A stretch of DNA of 9,393 nucleotides, from contig JAJYYT010000062.1 of the NCBI GenBank assembly GCA_021800645.1, forward strand, positions 1 through 9,393, read 5' to 3'. The DNA comes from Actinomycetes bacterium (GTDB lineage Bacteria > Actinomycetota > Acidimicrobiia > Acidimicrobiales > RAAP-2). Positions 1 through 5,595 of the stretch are shown here, in pieces. The position numbers and the translations under genes were made by a program. The notes beneath the pieces are model-generated. The model worked only from the letters and a program-made list of their open reading frames with translations. It had not been told where the DNA came from and searched no databases. How positions within the stretch are numbered: the first letter of the stretch is position 1; each line of letters starts with the position of its first letter.

Positions 1-41
1 GCGAGGACATCGTCTTCGTCCTCGGCGCGTTCAGCGAATAG
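1..41 (+). CDS. 3' end of an unidentified plus-strand gene (partial)
   Basis: Reading from base 3, the plus strand encodes EDIVFVLGAFSE followed by a TAG stop at 39-41. The mixed hydrophobic and acidic tail looks like a plausible protein C-terminus. The stop lies 6 bp from the stop of the convergent gene at 48-641, which is a typical tail-to-tail arrangement. Only 12 residues are visible, so no family can be named. It could be a chance open frame, although the tight fit against the neighbouring gene favours a real end. Confidence 0.4.
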   Translation, partial: EDIVFVLGAFSE

Positions 42-47
42 GTGCCT

Positions 48-641
48 TCATACCTCCGTCCACAGGCGTTCTGACGACGCAGCAGACTCGACCAATTCCG
101 ACGCGTCCACCTCGACGGTCTCCTCGCCGACGCCCACCGCTGGCCAGACGCAGATCCAGGTCATGGGACCGGGAGGTGGGAGTGGCCAGAGCCAGAATGC
201 ATGGCGGTACTCGTGCGGGTGCCCGGACCCGCCTTTGGGGAAGAAAATCACCTCTCCGAGCCGCATCGGTCGTGCTCGCTCGGCGAAGCGATCGGTCGCG
301 CCCGCGCGCCCGTCGCTGAAGCGGACACCGAGACGCAGCGACGTCGGGTGTCCAAGAAGTGTGTGGGTTCGTGCCGAGGGGTCGGGGTCCCAGTCTTCGA
401 CTCGTGCGACCAACTCGAAGAGGATGCCCGACGGAAATGCCTCGAAGTCCTGCACCGCGGCCCAGGCATTGTGGGTCCGGACGAGGGTCGTCCGCCACGG
501 GACGAAGCCTCCGATCATTCCTGACGGCGGCCCCGAGGCCCCGTCGGGGAGCCGCCGCTCTACATGGCCGGGGAAGTCGTCGAAGAAGCGCACCCCGTGA
601 TCATGACGTGCGCCACCGCCCGTGCGCCCGCGACCCGGCAT
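48..641 (-). CDS. Conserved actinobacterial hypothetical protein ('WPLPPPGP' family)
   Basis: A 197-residue soluble protein of unknown function. From memory, it matches a family common in actinobacteria: a VPWR..LVRT segment near residue 50, a region on a 'FPSGILFEL' strand near residue 70, an 'LRLGVRFSDGR' strand near residue 105, and a C-terminal FWLWPLPPPGPMTWICVWPA stretch followed by an acidic helix ending in LWTEV. Homologues usually have a glycine-rich loop before the W-PLPPPGP motif. Here that loop reads GGSGHPHEYRH, so it is diverged. There is no signal peptide or membrane segment. The ATG at 639-641 follows a purine-rich GGGGGGAG, which supports this start, but GTG at 591-593 would remove a weakly conserved N-terminus. 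The gene lies 24 bp after the GNAT gene and is probably cotranscribed with it. The name gives no function. Confidence 0.8.
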   Translation of the reverse strand: MPGRGRTGGGARHDHGVRFFDDFPGHVERRLPDGASGPPSGMIGGFVPWRTTLVRTHNAWAAVQDFEAFPSGILFELVARVEDWDPDPSARTHTLLGHPTSLRLGVRFSDGRAGATDRFAERARPMRLGEVIFFPKGGSGHPHEYRHAFWLWPLPPPGPMTWICVWPAVGVGEETVEVDASELVESAASSERLWTEV

Positions 642-665
642 TCGCTCCCCCCGACCCCGTCGCGC

Positions 666-1454
666 TCAACGTGCGGGATCGCCGACCTCCTTGTGAAAGC
701 TCCAACTGGTGCCCACCAAGCGAAACCCGACGTCGGCATAGAGATGCTTCGGCCAGTCGTCGTCGTCGGCGATGATGAACGTCAAGTCCGCGTCTTCTGC
801 TCGGGCCTCGTTGGCGGCATAGGTGACCAGCGCGCGAGCATGCCCCCTGCCTCGTTGCTCGGGAACGGTGTAGACGTGCTCCACCCACGCCGTCGCTCCC
901 CGACGGCGAAGCTTGGTGAGTGCCGCGGGCTGCCCGGCTGGTGCTCGGATCCCGAGCAGACGCTCGTTCCACAGCGCACCTTCCCTCCGGTTGTACCGCG
1001 CCAACTGCTCCAGCACGCCTTCATGGGTATCGAGATGGTCCTCGACGGCCCAGCGGCGCATCAGCTGCTCCGTCTCCTCCTGGCTCAGCTCGGTGACCGC
1101 GCTCGTATCGATCTCACGGCTCGCGCGTGCGGCGAGCACCATGAGCGCGTCACGTTCCACTCTCCAGCCTTCCTTGCCCAGTGCAGCCCACAACTCTCGT
1201 GCCGTCCCCTCGTCATCGACGACAACGTGGCGGTAGGGCAGGTCCCTTTGGTGCTCCTCTACGACGGCGAGGATCTCAGCCGCGCCGGCGACCTCGGTGA
1301 CGTGGAATCGGTTGAGGGTGTGGACGAGCGGAAGCGAGCGGGTTCGTGCCAGCCAGCCGGGTCCGACTCGCGCCACTTCGTCGGTGAGCTCGTCCACCGT
1401 CCACCGAAGTTGATCGAGAACCTCGCGGCGCAGGTCATGCGGCTTGGTGCTCAT
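666..1454 (-). CDS. GNAT family N-acetyltransferase
   Basis: A 262-residue protein whose C-terminal half (about residues 150-255) is a GNAT fold. It should move an acetyl group from acetyl-CoA to an unknown amine. Motif A is visible at about 194-210 as VYTVPEQRGRGHARALV, with the pyrophosphate-binding Q/R-x-x-G-x-G/A pattern at QRGRGHA. Motif B is LYADVGFRLVG at about 238-248. The N-terminal 140 residues are helical and diverged, with an 'LPYRHVVVDDEG' strand, and may be a degenerate GNAT half or a substrate-binding extension. The ATG at 1452-1454 has no Shine-Dalgarno sequence but has TACGAT six bases upstream, suggesting a leaderless transcript. The open frame continues far upstream, but that part overlaps the SCO1 gene and reads as arginine/proline-rich noise. 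The substrate cannot be inferred from the context. Confidence 0.88.
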   Translation of the reverse strand: MSTKPHDLRREVLDQLRWTVDELTDEVARVGPGWLARTRSLPLVHTLNRFHVTEVAGAAEILAVVEEHQRDLPYRHVVVDDEGTARELWAALGKEGWRVERDALMVLAARASREIDTSAVTELSQEETEQLMRRWAVEDHLDTHEGVLEQLARYNRREGALWNERLLGIRAPAGQPAALTKLRRRGATAWVEHVYTVPEQRGRGHARALVTYAANEARAEDADLTFIIADDDDWPKHLYADVGFRLVGTSWSFHKEVGDPAR

Positions 1455-1460
1455 CGGAGG

Positions 1461-1466
1461 ATCGTA
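1461..1466 (-). promoter_or_regulatory. Candidate -10 box (TACGAT) for leaderless GNAT transcript
   Basis: Read on the minus strand, TACGAT is followed by six bases (CCTCCG) and then the ATG of the GNAT gene. That is the spacing expected if transcription starts at or next to the A of ATG. No Shine-Dalgarno sequence is present. The -35 region is poor (CCGACC-like at 17 nt). Confidence 0.35.
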
Positions 1467-1592
1467 CCGGCGTCCGAGCACGTGGTCGGAGGCGGCAGGG
1501 CAGCCGGGGAGCTCCGTGCACGCGGTCCCTCGGCAACGCGTCCCTCGGCGAGGGCACGATGCCGGGTTGCTGTTCCGGGTCGCTTCCAGCCG

Positions 1593-1620
1593 GCTTCCGG
1601 GTGCCTTCCTCCCCGGAAGC
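1593..1620. terminator. GC-rich stem-loop downstream of SCO1 gene (no T-tract)
   Basis: A perfect 9-bp inverted repeat, GCTTCCGGG at 1593-1601 and CCCGGAAGC at 1612-1620, encloses a 10-nt loop. It lies about 107 nt after the SCO1 stop on the minus strand. There is no run of T on either side, so it is not a classical intrinsic terminator. It could still act as a 3'-end stabilising hairpin. Confidence 0.3.
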
Positions 1621-1726
1621 AGGCGCAGATCGAGTTGTGTAGGAACGGCCGAGATGCGCCGACGTGGCAAGACGACGAGGTCAAGAGGGGCAAGCGCCCG
1701 ATGACCGCGCGCGGCCAGGACCGTCG

Positions 1727-2593
1727 TCAGTGCACGAGCGACTTGGTGACCAGCGCGATGCCGCGTCCCCACGCCTTGAGCGTGAGCTGCGGGAGGTAGG
1801 CGCGGTGTGTCGGTGTGTCGTGGTAGTCGGCGAGCGGCGCGGCGACGTAGCGCTCCTGGCCCTGCGGGGAGATGAAGAAGACGATCGACGTGTGGAGCAC
1901 TGTCCAGTGCCCGTGCACGATCCGTGTGGCTACCTCGATGCCGTATTCGCGCCAGAGTCGGCGGAGTATTGGGAGGGATCCCGTGAGGAAGTGCCAGGTG
2001 GGGATCGTGGTGAGCTCGTGCTCCTTCGAGAAGGCGAGGACTGTCGCCACGCTCAGCGCGTGCCGGTTCACGTTGATCGCGAGGAAGACCACGCCGGTGT
2101 GCGCGCCGCTGAGGTCGTGCTCGGCGTCGACGAACTCCTGGGAGACGAGCGGGCACTCTGTGTGGCAGTGCGGATCGAAGAACGTGAGCACCACCGGGCG
2201 GCCCCGGAAACTGGCAAGGGAGACGGTCCGGCCAGCTTGGTCCGTGAGCGTGAAGCCCGGCGCGGTGAGGGGCTTCTCGGGCTGGAGGCCCATCAGGCTG
2301 GCGAGACGCGTCGGGACGGTGGCGGGGATGCCCGACACCCGGATCGCGCTGAGGGTTGTCTGCCGTTGGGACGCTGTGGAGTGCGCCTGCACCCACGCGA
2401 ACACGGCGAAAGCCGCGCTGCCGGCCAGCACGACAGCGGCGAGGACCGGCACGAGCCACCGTCGAAGGGTCCCCCGGGACGGCTGCGGTCGCGTTGCGTT
2501 CGGGGGTGCCGCGTTCGGGGGTGCCGCGTTCGGGGGTGGCGCGTTCGGGGGATCGCCTTCACCGGCTCCACGGTTGGCGGTGATCCGGGACAT
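1727..2593 (-). CDS. SCO1/SenC family protein (membrane-anchored thioredoxin-like copper chaperone)
   Basis: A 288-residue protein with a low-complexity Pro/Asn/Ala N-terminus (about 14-33), one membrane anchor (about 45-67, RRWLVPVLAAVVLAG...) and a thioredoxin-like SCO domain exported to the outer face. The signature CxxxCP is present (C143-HTE-C147-P148, after LTFFDP), as are the WHFLTG segment (200-205) and the conserved histidine in VLHTSIVFFIS (H234). In this family the two cysteines and the histidine bind copper for cytochrome c oxidase CuA assembly or act in thiol exchange. Which role applies is not shown here, because no oxidase genes are nearby. ATG at 2591-2593 is chosen as the first start ahead of the anchor. 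It lacks a clear Shine-Dalgarno sequence, and TATCGT lies 8 nt upstream. The N-terminal repeat is encoded by 15-bp DNA repeats and is probably an unstructured cytoplasmic tail. Confidence 0.9.
   Translation of the reverse strand: MSRITANRGAGEGDPPNAPPPNAAPPNAAPPNATRPQPSRGTLRRWLVPVLAAVVLAGSAAFAVFAWVQAHSTASQRQTTLSAIRVSGIPATVPTRLASLMGLQPEKPLTAPGFTLTDQAGRTVSLASFRGRPVVLTFFDPHCHTECPLVSQEFVDAEHDLSGAHTGVVFLAINVNRHALSVATVLAFSKEHELTTIPTWHFLTGSLPILRRLWREYGIEVATRIVHGHWTVLHTSIVFFISPQGQERYVAAPLADYHDTPTHRAYLPQLTLKAWGRGIALVTKSLVH
2496..2551. repeat. 15-bp in-frame tandem repeat (about 3.7 copies) in the SCO1 gene
   Basis: The plus strand reads gcgttcgggggtgcc at 2496-2510 and 2511-2525, the same with one change at 2526-2540, and a partial fourth copy to 2551. 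On the coding strand each unit gives a five-residue Pro-Pro-Asn-Ala-Ala type repeat just before the membrane anchor. Because the period is a multiple of three, copy changes would lengthen or shorten the tail without breaking the frame. Confidence 0.9.
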
Positions 2594-2601
2594 CGCTCAG
2601 C

Positions 2602-2607
2602 ACGATA
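2602..2607 (-). promoter_or_regulatory. Candidate -10 box (TATCGT) for the SCO1 gene
   Basis: On the minus strand TATCGT lies eight bases before the ATG at 2593. The sequence between them (GCTGAGCG) has no convincing Shine-Dalgarno core, so a leaderless or near-leaderless transcript is possible. No good -35 box is visible at 17-18 nt. Confidence 0.3.
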
Positions 2608-2708
2608 GGGCACGGCCAGGCGCCACTGGCCGCGTCACTCCCATCGATCCGCTGACCTGGACGCGACCTGGGCGAACGACGCTCTGGCGAGAGGAGCTGC
2701 CGTGGGAA

Positions 2709-2787
2709 ACGGGCTCCCCATGGGGCCTCCGTGGCTCACGGGCCTCCCCAGGGGGCCTCGGTGGCCTACGGGCTCCCTGGGAGTGGG
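2709..2787. repeat. Three tandem copies of a 29/30-bp palindrome-centred repeat
   Basis: Copies begin at 2709, 2738 and 2768, each starting acgggc(c)tcc. Copies 1 and 2 share the full acgggctcccca-gggcctc-gtggc layout; copy 3 is shortened and diverged. Each has a symmetric core: ccccatgggg at 2717-2726, cccca/gggg at about 2747-2755, and ctccctgggag at 2773-2783. The array spans the 172-bp gap between the SCO1 and LLM genes and enters the last codons of the LLM gene, whose TAG stop (2766-2768) lies at the junction of copies 2 and 3. It might work as a 3'-end structure or simply be a product of duplication. Confidence 0.75.
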
Positions 2788-3806
2788 TTCTCGAGACGCT
2801 GGCGAGCGTCACCGGAGTGCTCGGCGCCGGCGGCGACGGACCTTGCCAGCAGCTCGAGCGATCGCAGCCGTCCTTGGGCAGTCGGAGACTGCAGTGCCAC
2901 GATCACCTCGTCGGCGTGCGCGTGGGCGGCGAAGTCCGCGACCATGCCGGCCACCTCGAGAGGCGTGCCGACCGCCGAGTAGGTCAGCATCTGGCGGACA
3001 TGGGCTCCGGCGGGCGAGTCCACCAGCGCGTCAGCCTCCTCGTCGGTCAGCGGCTGGCCCCGCGCGACCAGCCACACCGCTCGCTGGCGCAAGGTGGTGC
3101 GCAGCTCTGCGCGGGCCACGTCGGGATCCGTGTCGACGATGACGTTCAGCCCGGCGATCACGTAGGGCTGCGCCAGCTGCGCCGACGGGCGGAAGGTCTC
3201 CCGGTAGAGGGACACCGCCTGCTCCAACGCAAAGGGGGCGAAGTGGGAGGCGAACGCGTACGGCAGGCCGAGCAGCGCGGCGAGCTGGGCACCGAAGAGG
3301 GACGATCCGAGGATGTAGAGCGGCACGTGCGTCCCCTTGCCGGGGGTGGCGCTCACGCCGGGGACGCGGCTGGCGTCGCCGAGATAGCCCTGGAGCTCGA
3401 GCACGTCCTCGGGGAACCGCTCTGCTGCAGCGGGGTCGCGGCGCAGGGCCGCGAGGGTGGCCCGGTCGGACCCCGGCGCGCGGCCGAGGCCGAGGTCGAT
3501 GCGCCCCGGATGCAGCTCCGCCAGCGTGCCGAATTGCTCTGCGACGGTGAGCGGGGCGTGGTTGGGCAGCATGATCCCTCCGGCGCCCACGCGGATCGTG
3601 GTCGTATGGTCGGCGACGTGCCCGATGAGCACGCTGGTGGCCGACGACGCGATGCGCGCCATGTTGTGGTGCTCGGCGTACCAGACGCGGGTGTAGCCGA
3701 ACGCTTCCGCGTGCTGGGCCAAGACGACACTGGCGCGCAGGCTCTCTCCCGGGGTCTCGTTGGGACCGACGGGTGCCAGGTCGAGGATCGAAAGCGGCGG
3801 CGGCGT
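2766..3806 (-). CDS. Luciferase-like (LLM class) flavin-dependent oxidoreductase, group 1; no canonical start codon
   Basis: A bacterial-luciferase-fold oxidoreductase of about 346 residues, resembling 'luciferase family oxidoreductase, group 1' (TIGR03558). Hallmarks in order are LSILDLAPV at the N-terminus, [41 protein letters not shown] and [16 protein letters not shown]. It is expected to bind FMN or F420 as a TIM-barrel monooxygenase; its substrate is unknown. The first ATG/GTG/TTG in frame is TTG at 3720-3722, which would delete the conserved first strand. The frame stays homologous up to 3794 and is open to the stop at 3936-3938, yet contains no ATG, GTG or TTG there. ACG at 3804-3806 is used here because it gives (M)[12 protein letters not shown] and has AGGT six bases upstream. 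It may be a rare start, or an ATG changed by mutation or sequencing error. The gene begins 8 bp after the PPOX stop, so the two are surely cotranscribed. Confidence 0.85.
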   Translation of the reverse strand, partial: TPPPLSILDLAPVGPNETPGESLRASVVLAQHAEAFGYTRVWYAEHHNMARIASSATSVLIGHVADHTTTIRVGAGGIMLPNHAPLTVAEQFGTLAELHPGRIDLGLGRAPGSDRATLAALRRDPAAAERFPEDVLELQGYLGDASRVPGVSATPGKGTHVPLYILGSSLFGAQLAALLGLPYAFASHFAPFALEQAVSLYRETFRPSAQLAQPYVIAGLNVIVDTDPDVARAELRTTLRQRAVWLVARGQPLTDEEADALVDSPAGAHVRQMLTYSAVGTPLEVAGMVADFAAHAHADEVIVALQSPTAQGRLRSLELLARSVAAGAEHSGDARQRLENPLPGSP

Positions 3807-3812
3807 GGCAGG

Positions 3813-3816
3813 ACCT
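3813..3816 (-). promoter_or_regulatory. Ribosome-binding site supporting an ACG start for the LLM gene
   Basis: AGGT on the minus strand overlaps the TAG stop of the PPOX gene and lies six bases before the ACG at 3804-3806. A second, longer match (AGGTGA at 3823-3828) is inside the last PPOX codons. Both fit translational coupling between the two genes and argue for initiation near 3806 rather than at the TTG at 3722. Confidence 0.4.
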
Positions 3817-4198
3817 AGTGAGTCACCTGGCGCTCGGGCGAGATCCGCAGGATCACGCGCTCGCTGCCGATCGGCTGTCCGTACGGCGTGCCCTGGTACT
3901 TCTGGCTGAGGACGTCCAGGTGCCGTCGCGCCTCGTCACCGGTCACGGTGCTCGTCACCCGACCCCTGACCTCGGCGTAGTGGTACGGGTTCTGTGGATC
4001 GAAGATCGTGACGGTGACGCGGGGGTCACGCGTGACGTTGCGGAACTTCTGGCGTCCCACCTCGGTGTTCACCAGCAACTGGTCGTCGGTCGCATCCACC
4101 CACATGATGTGCGTCTGCGGCTGACCGTCCGGCATCAGGGTCGTGAGCGCGGCGAAGCTCTTCTGTGATGCAAGCTCCCTCACGGCGGCGTCGAGCAT
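3815..4198 (-). CDS. PPOX-class F420-type oxidoreductase (split beta-barrel)
   Basis: A 127-residue protein of the pyridoxamine-5'-phosphate-oxidase-like split-barrel family, close to the 'probable F420-dependent enzyme' group (TIGR03618). The pattern is complete: [18 protein letters not shown] (18-35), [25 protein letters not shown] (44-68), [12 protein letters not shown] (70-81) and a helix then YQGTPYG (101-107). Family members bind F420 or FMN and reduce or oxidise small molecules; the substrate here is unknown. It is the usual compact family length and has no signal peptide. The ATG at 4196-4198 is the natural start. No Shine-Dalgarno sequence precedes it, but TACCCT does, six bases upstream. 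It sits between the K+ channel (118 bp upstream) and the LLM gene (8 bp downstream), and the PPOX-LLM pairing suggests a shared flavin or F420 redox task. Confidence 0.9.
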   Translation of the reverse strand: MLDAAVRELASQKSFAALTTLMPDGQPQTHIMWVDATDDQLLVNTEVGRQKFRNVTRDPRVTVTIFDPQNPYHYAEVRGRVTSTVTGDEARRHLDVLSQKYQGTPYGQPIGSERVILRISPERQVTH

Positions 4199-4204
4199 GC
4201 CGAC

Positions 4205-4210
4205 AGGGTA
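4205..4210 (-). promoter_or_regulatory. Candidate -10 box (TACCCT) for leaderless PPOX transcript
   Basis: On the minus strand TACCCT is followed by GTCGGC and then ATG, the same six-base spacing as at the GNAT gene. The -35 position falls inside a GCGCTC repeat and has no recognisable box. The call rests only on spacing and the absence of a Shine-Dalgarno sequence. Confidence 0.25.
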
Positions 4211-4230
4211 GCGAGCGCGCTGGCGCTCGC
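4211..4230. other. Perfect 8-bp hairpin upstream of the PPOX gene
   Basis: GCGAGCGC at 4211-4218 and GCGCTCGC at 4223-4230 form a perfect stem around the tetraloop GCTG (4219-4222). It lies 12 nt upstream of the PPOX start. It has no T-tract on the minus strand. If the upstream channel gene reads through, this hairpin would sit in the intercistronic RNA and could affect stability or translation of the PPOX gene. Confidence 0.6.
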
Positions 4231-4250
4231 GCTCGCGCTCGCGCTCGCGC
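4223..4250. repeat. GCGCTC hexanucleotide repeat, about 4.7 copies
   Basis: Four perfect gcgctc units at 4223-4246 are followed by gcgc to 4250. The repeat is non-coding, in the 118-bp gap between the K+ channel stop and the PPOX start. Every unit contains the GCGCTCGC strand that pairs with GCGAGCGC at 4211-4218, so several alternative hairpins are possible. It is a simple-sequence tract able to change length by slippage. Confidence 0.9.
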
Positions 4251-4316
4251 CGAGGGGAGGCGCGGGGGAGCGCGGTGCAGTCCTGGGCCTGTGGGCACGG
4301 GCCTCTTCGCCGCTGC

Positions 4317-5267
4317 TCAGCGGGGATCGGGCGTGAGGACGAGCAGGCGGTCTTGTGGATCGAGCACGGGATCGTCGGCGACGCCCATGACGACGCGGCC
4401 GCCGTGCACGGCGCCGATGACGACGCCGAGCCGCCGGGCGCGCAGCGCGCTGATCGGCTTGCCGGCGTCGTCGCCCACCGCCACCTCCTGCAAGCGAAAC
4501 CCCTCGGAGTCGAGCAACGCCAAGAGCAGCTCACCCGCATGAGGCGCCTCGAGGGACTTCGCGATCGTGTGCGCCAGCAGTTCCTCGCCCGAGACCGCGT
4601 CGATCCCGAGCTCACGCAGGGCTTGGCACACGTTGGGAGACGAGGCGATGGCAAGCGTCGAAGTGTGCGGGGCCACCTGGTGAACCAGCACCGCGGTCAC
4701 GAGGACCGACGAGTCGTCTTCGCCGGCGACCAGGACCTGGGCGGCCTTCTCCGGGTGGCCGCGACGCATGCCGGCCTCGGTGGTGGGGTCGGCCTTGACG
4801 ACGTGGACCTCGTCGGGGAACGCCGACCTGTCCGCCGTCGTGACCACCACGACGTCACGGTTCGCCTTGACCAGTTCCTGGGCGGCGACCGGCAGGGCGG
4901 GGTGCGTCCCGTACATCACGACCTCCTGGCCGGATGGCTCGTGGCGCTCCATCCCGAGCAGCCTACGCAAGTGGGTGGATGCGACCGCCCCCGCGAACAG
5001 TGCGAAGGCGGAGGCGAAAAGGGGGATCGTCGTGAGCATGACGAGCGAGGCGACCACCCTGCCAGACGTGTTGGTCGGGGTGACGTCGCCGTAGCCGACG
5101 GTCGTCGCGGTGGTGATGGCCCAGTACAGGCCGGTGCCGATCGAACGGTGCTGGGTGGCGGCGAAGGCGGCGGCGCCGCCAACGAGGCAGAGCGCGCCGA
5201 GGAGGACCAGCCGCGCCGTCTGGGAGCGCATGAGCCGGCTGGCCACCAGCGCGATGGTGGTGATCAT
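4317..5267 (-). CDS. Two-TM potassium channel with RCK (TrkA-type) domain
   Basis: A 316-residue membrane protein with the Kch/MthK layout: TM1 (about 17-37), pore helix and selectivity filter TTVGYGD (55-61), TM2 (about 70-97), then a cytoplasmic RCK domain from about 114 and a TrkA-C-like domain at the end (about 258-314). TVGYGD is the potassium filter, so a tetrameric K+ channel gated by a cytosolic ligand ring is expected. The RCK start reads VVMYGTHPALPVAAQEL, so the NAD-type GxGxxG is absent, as in MthK, and nucleotide binding in the classical manner is unlikely. The gating ligand is unknown. ATG at 5265-5267 has AGGAGA nine bases upstream. The protein is complete, with no signal peptide other than TM1. 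It is the first gene of the minus-strand block, behind a structured leader. Confidence 0.93.
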   Translation of the reverse strand: MITTIALVASRLMRSQTARLVLLGALCLVGGAAAFAATQHRSIGTGLYWAITTATTVGYGDVTPTNTSGRVVASLVMLTTIPLFASAFALFAGAVASTHLRRLLGMERHEPSGQEVVMYGTHPALPVAAQELVKANRDVVVVTTADRSAFPDEVHVVKADPTTEAGMRRGHPEKAAQVLVAGEDDSSVLVTAVLVHQVAPHTSTLAIASSPNVCQALRELGIDAVSGEELLAHTIAKSLEAPHAGELLLALLDSEGFRLQEVAVGDDAGKPISALRARRLGVVIGAVHGGRVVMGVADDPVLDPQDRLLVLTPDPR

Positions 5268-5276
5268 GCGAGCCGG

Positions 5277-5282
5277 TCTCCT
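5277..5282 (-). promoter_or_regulatory. Shine-Dalgarno sequence of the K+ channel gene
   Basis: AGGAGA on the minus strand lies nine bases before the ATG at 5267 and fixes that start. A 6-bp GC hairpin (5290-5305) begins seven bases further upstream and could influence ribosome access. Confidence 0.7.
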
Positions 5283-5403
5283 CGGTCTGCTGGGGTCACC
5301 CCCAGGTCCCCTGTGTCCTGCCGGCCTCCCGATCCGTCGGGGCGACCCCCGCACGCACTTCGGGGCCCCGCTTCTGCAGCGCAAGTCATCGCCTGAGAGT
5401 AGG

Positions 5404-5449
5404 TTGTCGCCGCGCCCCGGTTGCTGACTGGTCGGGCAGGCGGCGACAA
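5404..5449. promoter_or_regulatory. Long inverted repeat, possible operator or leader hairpin
   Basis: TTGTCGCCGC (5404-5413) and GCGGCGACAA (5440-5449) are perfect 10-bp inverted arms. GCCC (5414-5417) and GGGC (5434-5437) extend the stem past a two-base bulge (AG, 5438-5439), leaving a 16-nt loop. It lies nearly midway between the two divergent starts, about 140 nt from each. Both arms read TTGTCG outward to inward, resembling a weak -35 box on each strand. A dimeric regulator site or an RNA structure are both possible; nothing here identifies the regulator. Confidence 0.5.
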
Positions 5450-5595
5450 TTCCTCTTCGTGCCCCGAACGTTCGTGCCACCAACGCCCCCCTCCGTGCCC
5501 CGCCCACGAGCGCCGTTTGCGGCATCGACCCTCGCCGTGCACGGGAGCCTCGTCCCGGGTCCCCTTCGCGTGGGCTCGGCGTAGAGGTCCGACGC

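Larger units (their letters stand above)
1455..1726. other. Intergenic region between SCO1 and GNAT genes; repeats and a stem-loop
   Basis: These 272 bp show no credible gene in any frame. They hold a 10-bp direct repeat (gtccctcggc at 1525-1534 and 1540-1549, 15 bp apart) and a direct repeat of the ttccgggt type (1573-1580 and 1596-1603). There is also a 9-bp inverted repeat at 1593-1601 and 1612-1620. A CACGTG palindrome lies at 1479-1484, just upstream of the GNAT start. The region presumably carries the 3' end of the SCO1 transcript and the promoter of the GNAT gene. Confidence 0.6.
5268..5595. other. Divergent intergenic region rich in dyad symmetry
   Basis: These 328 bp separate the minus-strand K+ channel from the plus-strand MBL gene and contain no credible gene. 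They should carry both promoters, but no strong -10/-35 pair stands out. Perfect or near-perfect dyads follow one another: CTGGGG-TCAC-CCCCAG at 5290-5305, CGGGG-CGAC-CCCCG at 5338-5351, CGGGGCCCCG at 5361-5370, the long dyad at 5404-5449, and CGAACGTTCG at 5465-5474. The first three would lie in the leader of the channel mRNA if its transcript starts beyond 5370. Confidence 0.7.

Noticed and set aside
1542..1554. ccctc-ggc-gaggg as an intrinsic terminator
   Set aside because: The stem is only 5 bp with a 3-nt loop and no T-tract. Such short dyads are common at this GC content.
1455..2459. Minus-strand frame that would extend the GNAT protein to 597 residues
   Set aside because: The extra 335 residues overlap the SCO1 gene in another frame and are Arg/Pro/His-rich noise. 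The GNAT protein has a natural ATG at 1454.
2702..2830. Plus-strand repeat-bearing frame ([25 protein letters not shown]) as a small repetitive protein
   Set aside because: The open frame follows from the 29/30-bp DNA repeats and continues antisense through the LLM gene. It has no ribosome site of note and no known family.
1872..3818. Very long plus-strand open frame (648 codons) and others of 300-400 codons on both strands
   Set aside because: They lie antisense to clearly conserved genes (SCO1, LLM) and their translations are Arg/Ala/Gly-rich without family motifs. This is expected in GC-rich DNA, where the shadow frames stay open.
5392..5449. CTCTCAGG on the minus strand beside a hairpin, reminiscent of the 3' strand of a glycine riboswitch aptamer
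   Set aside because: The expected partner strand and the conserved GCCGAAGG core are absent, and the gene downstream is a K+ channel. It is too weak to call.
5465..5474. CGAACGTTCG as a possible LexA/SOS box
   Set aside because: The actinobacterial SOS box has CGAAC and GTTCG separated by four bases. Here the halves are directly joined, so the spacing is wrong.
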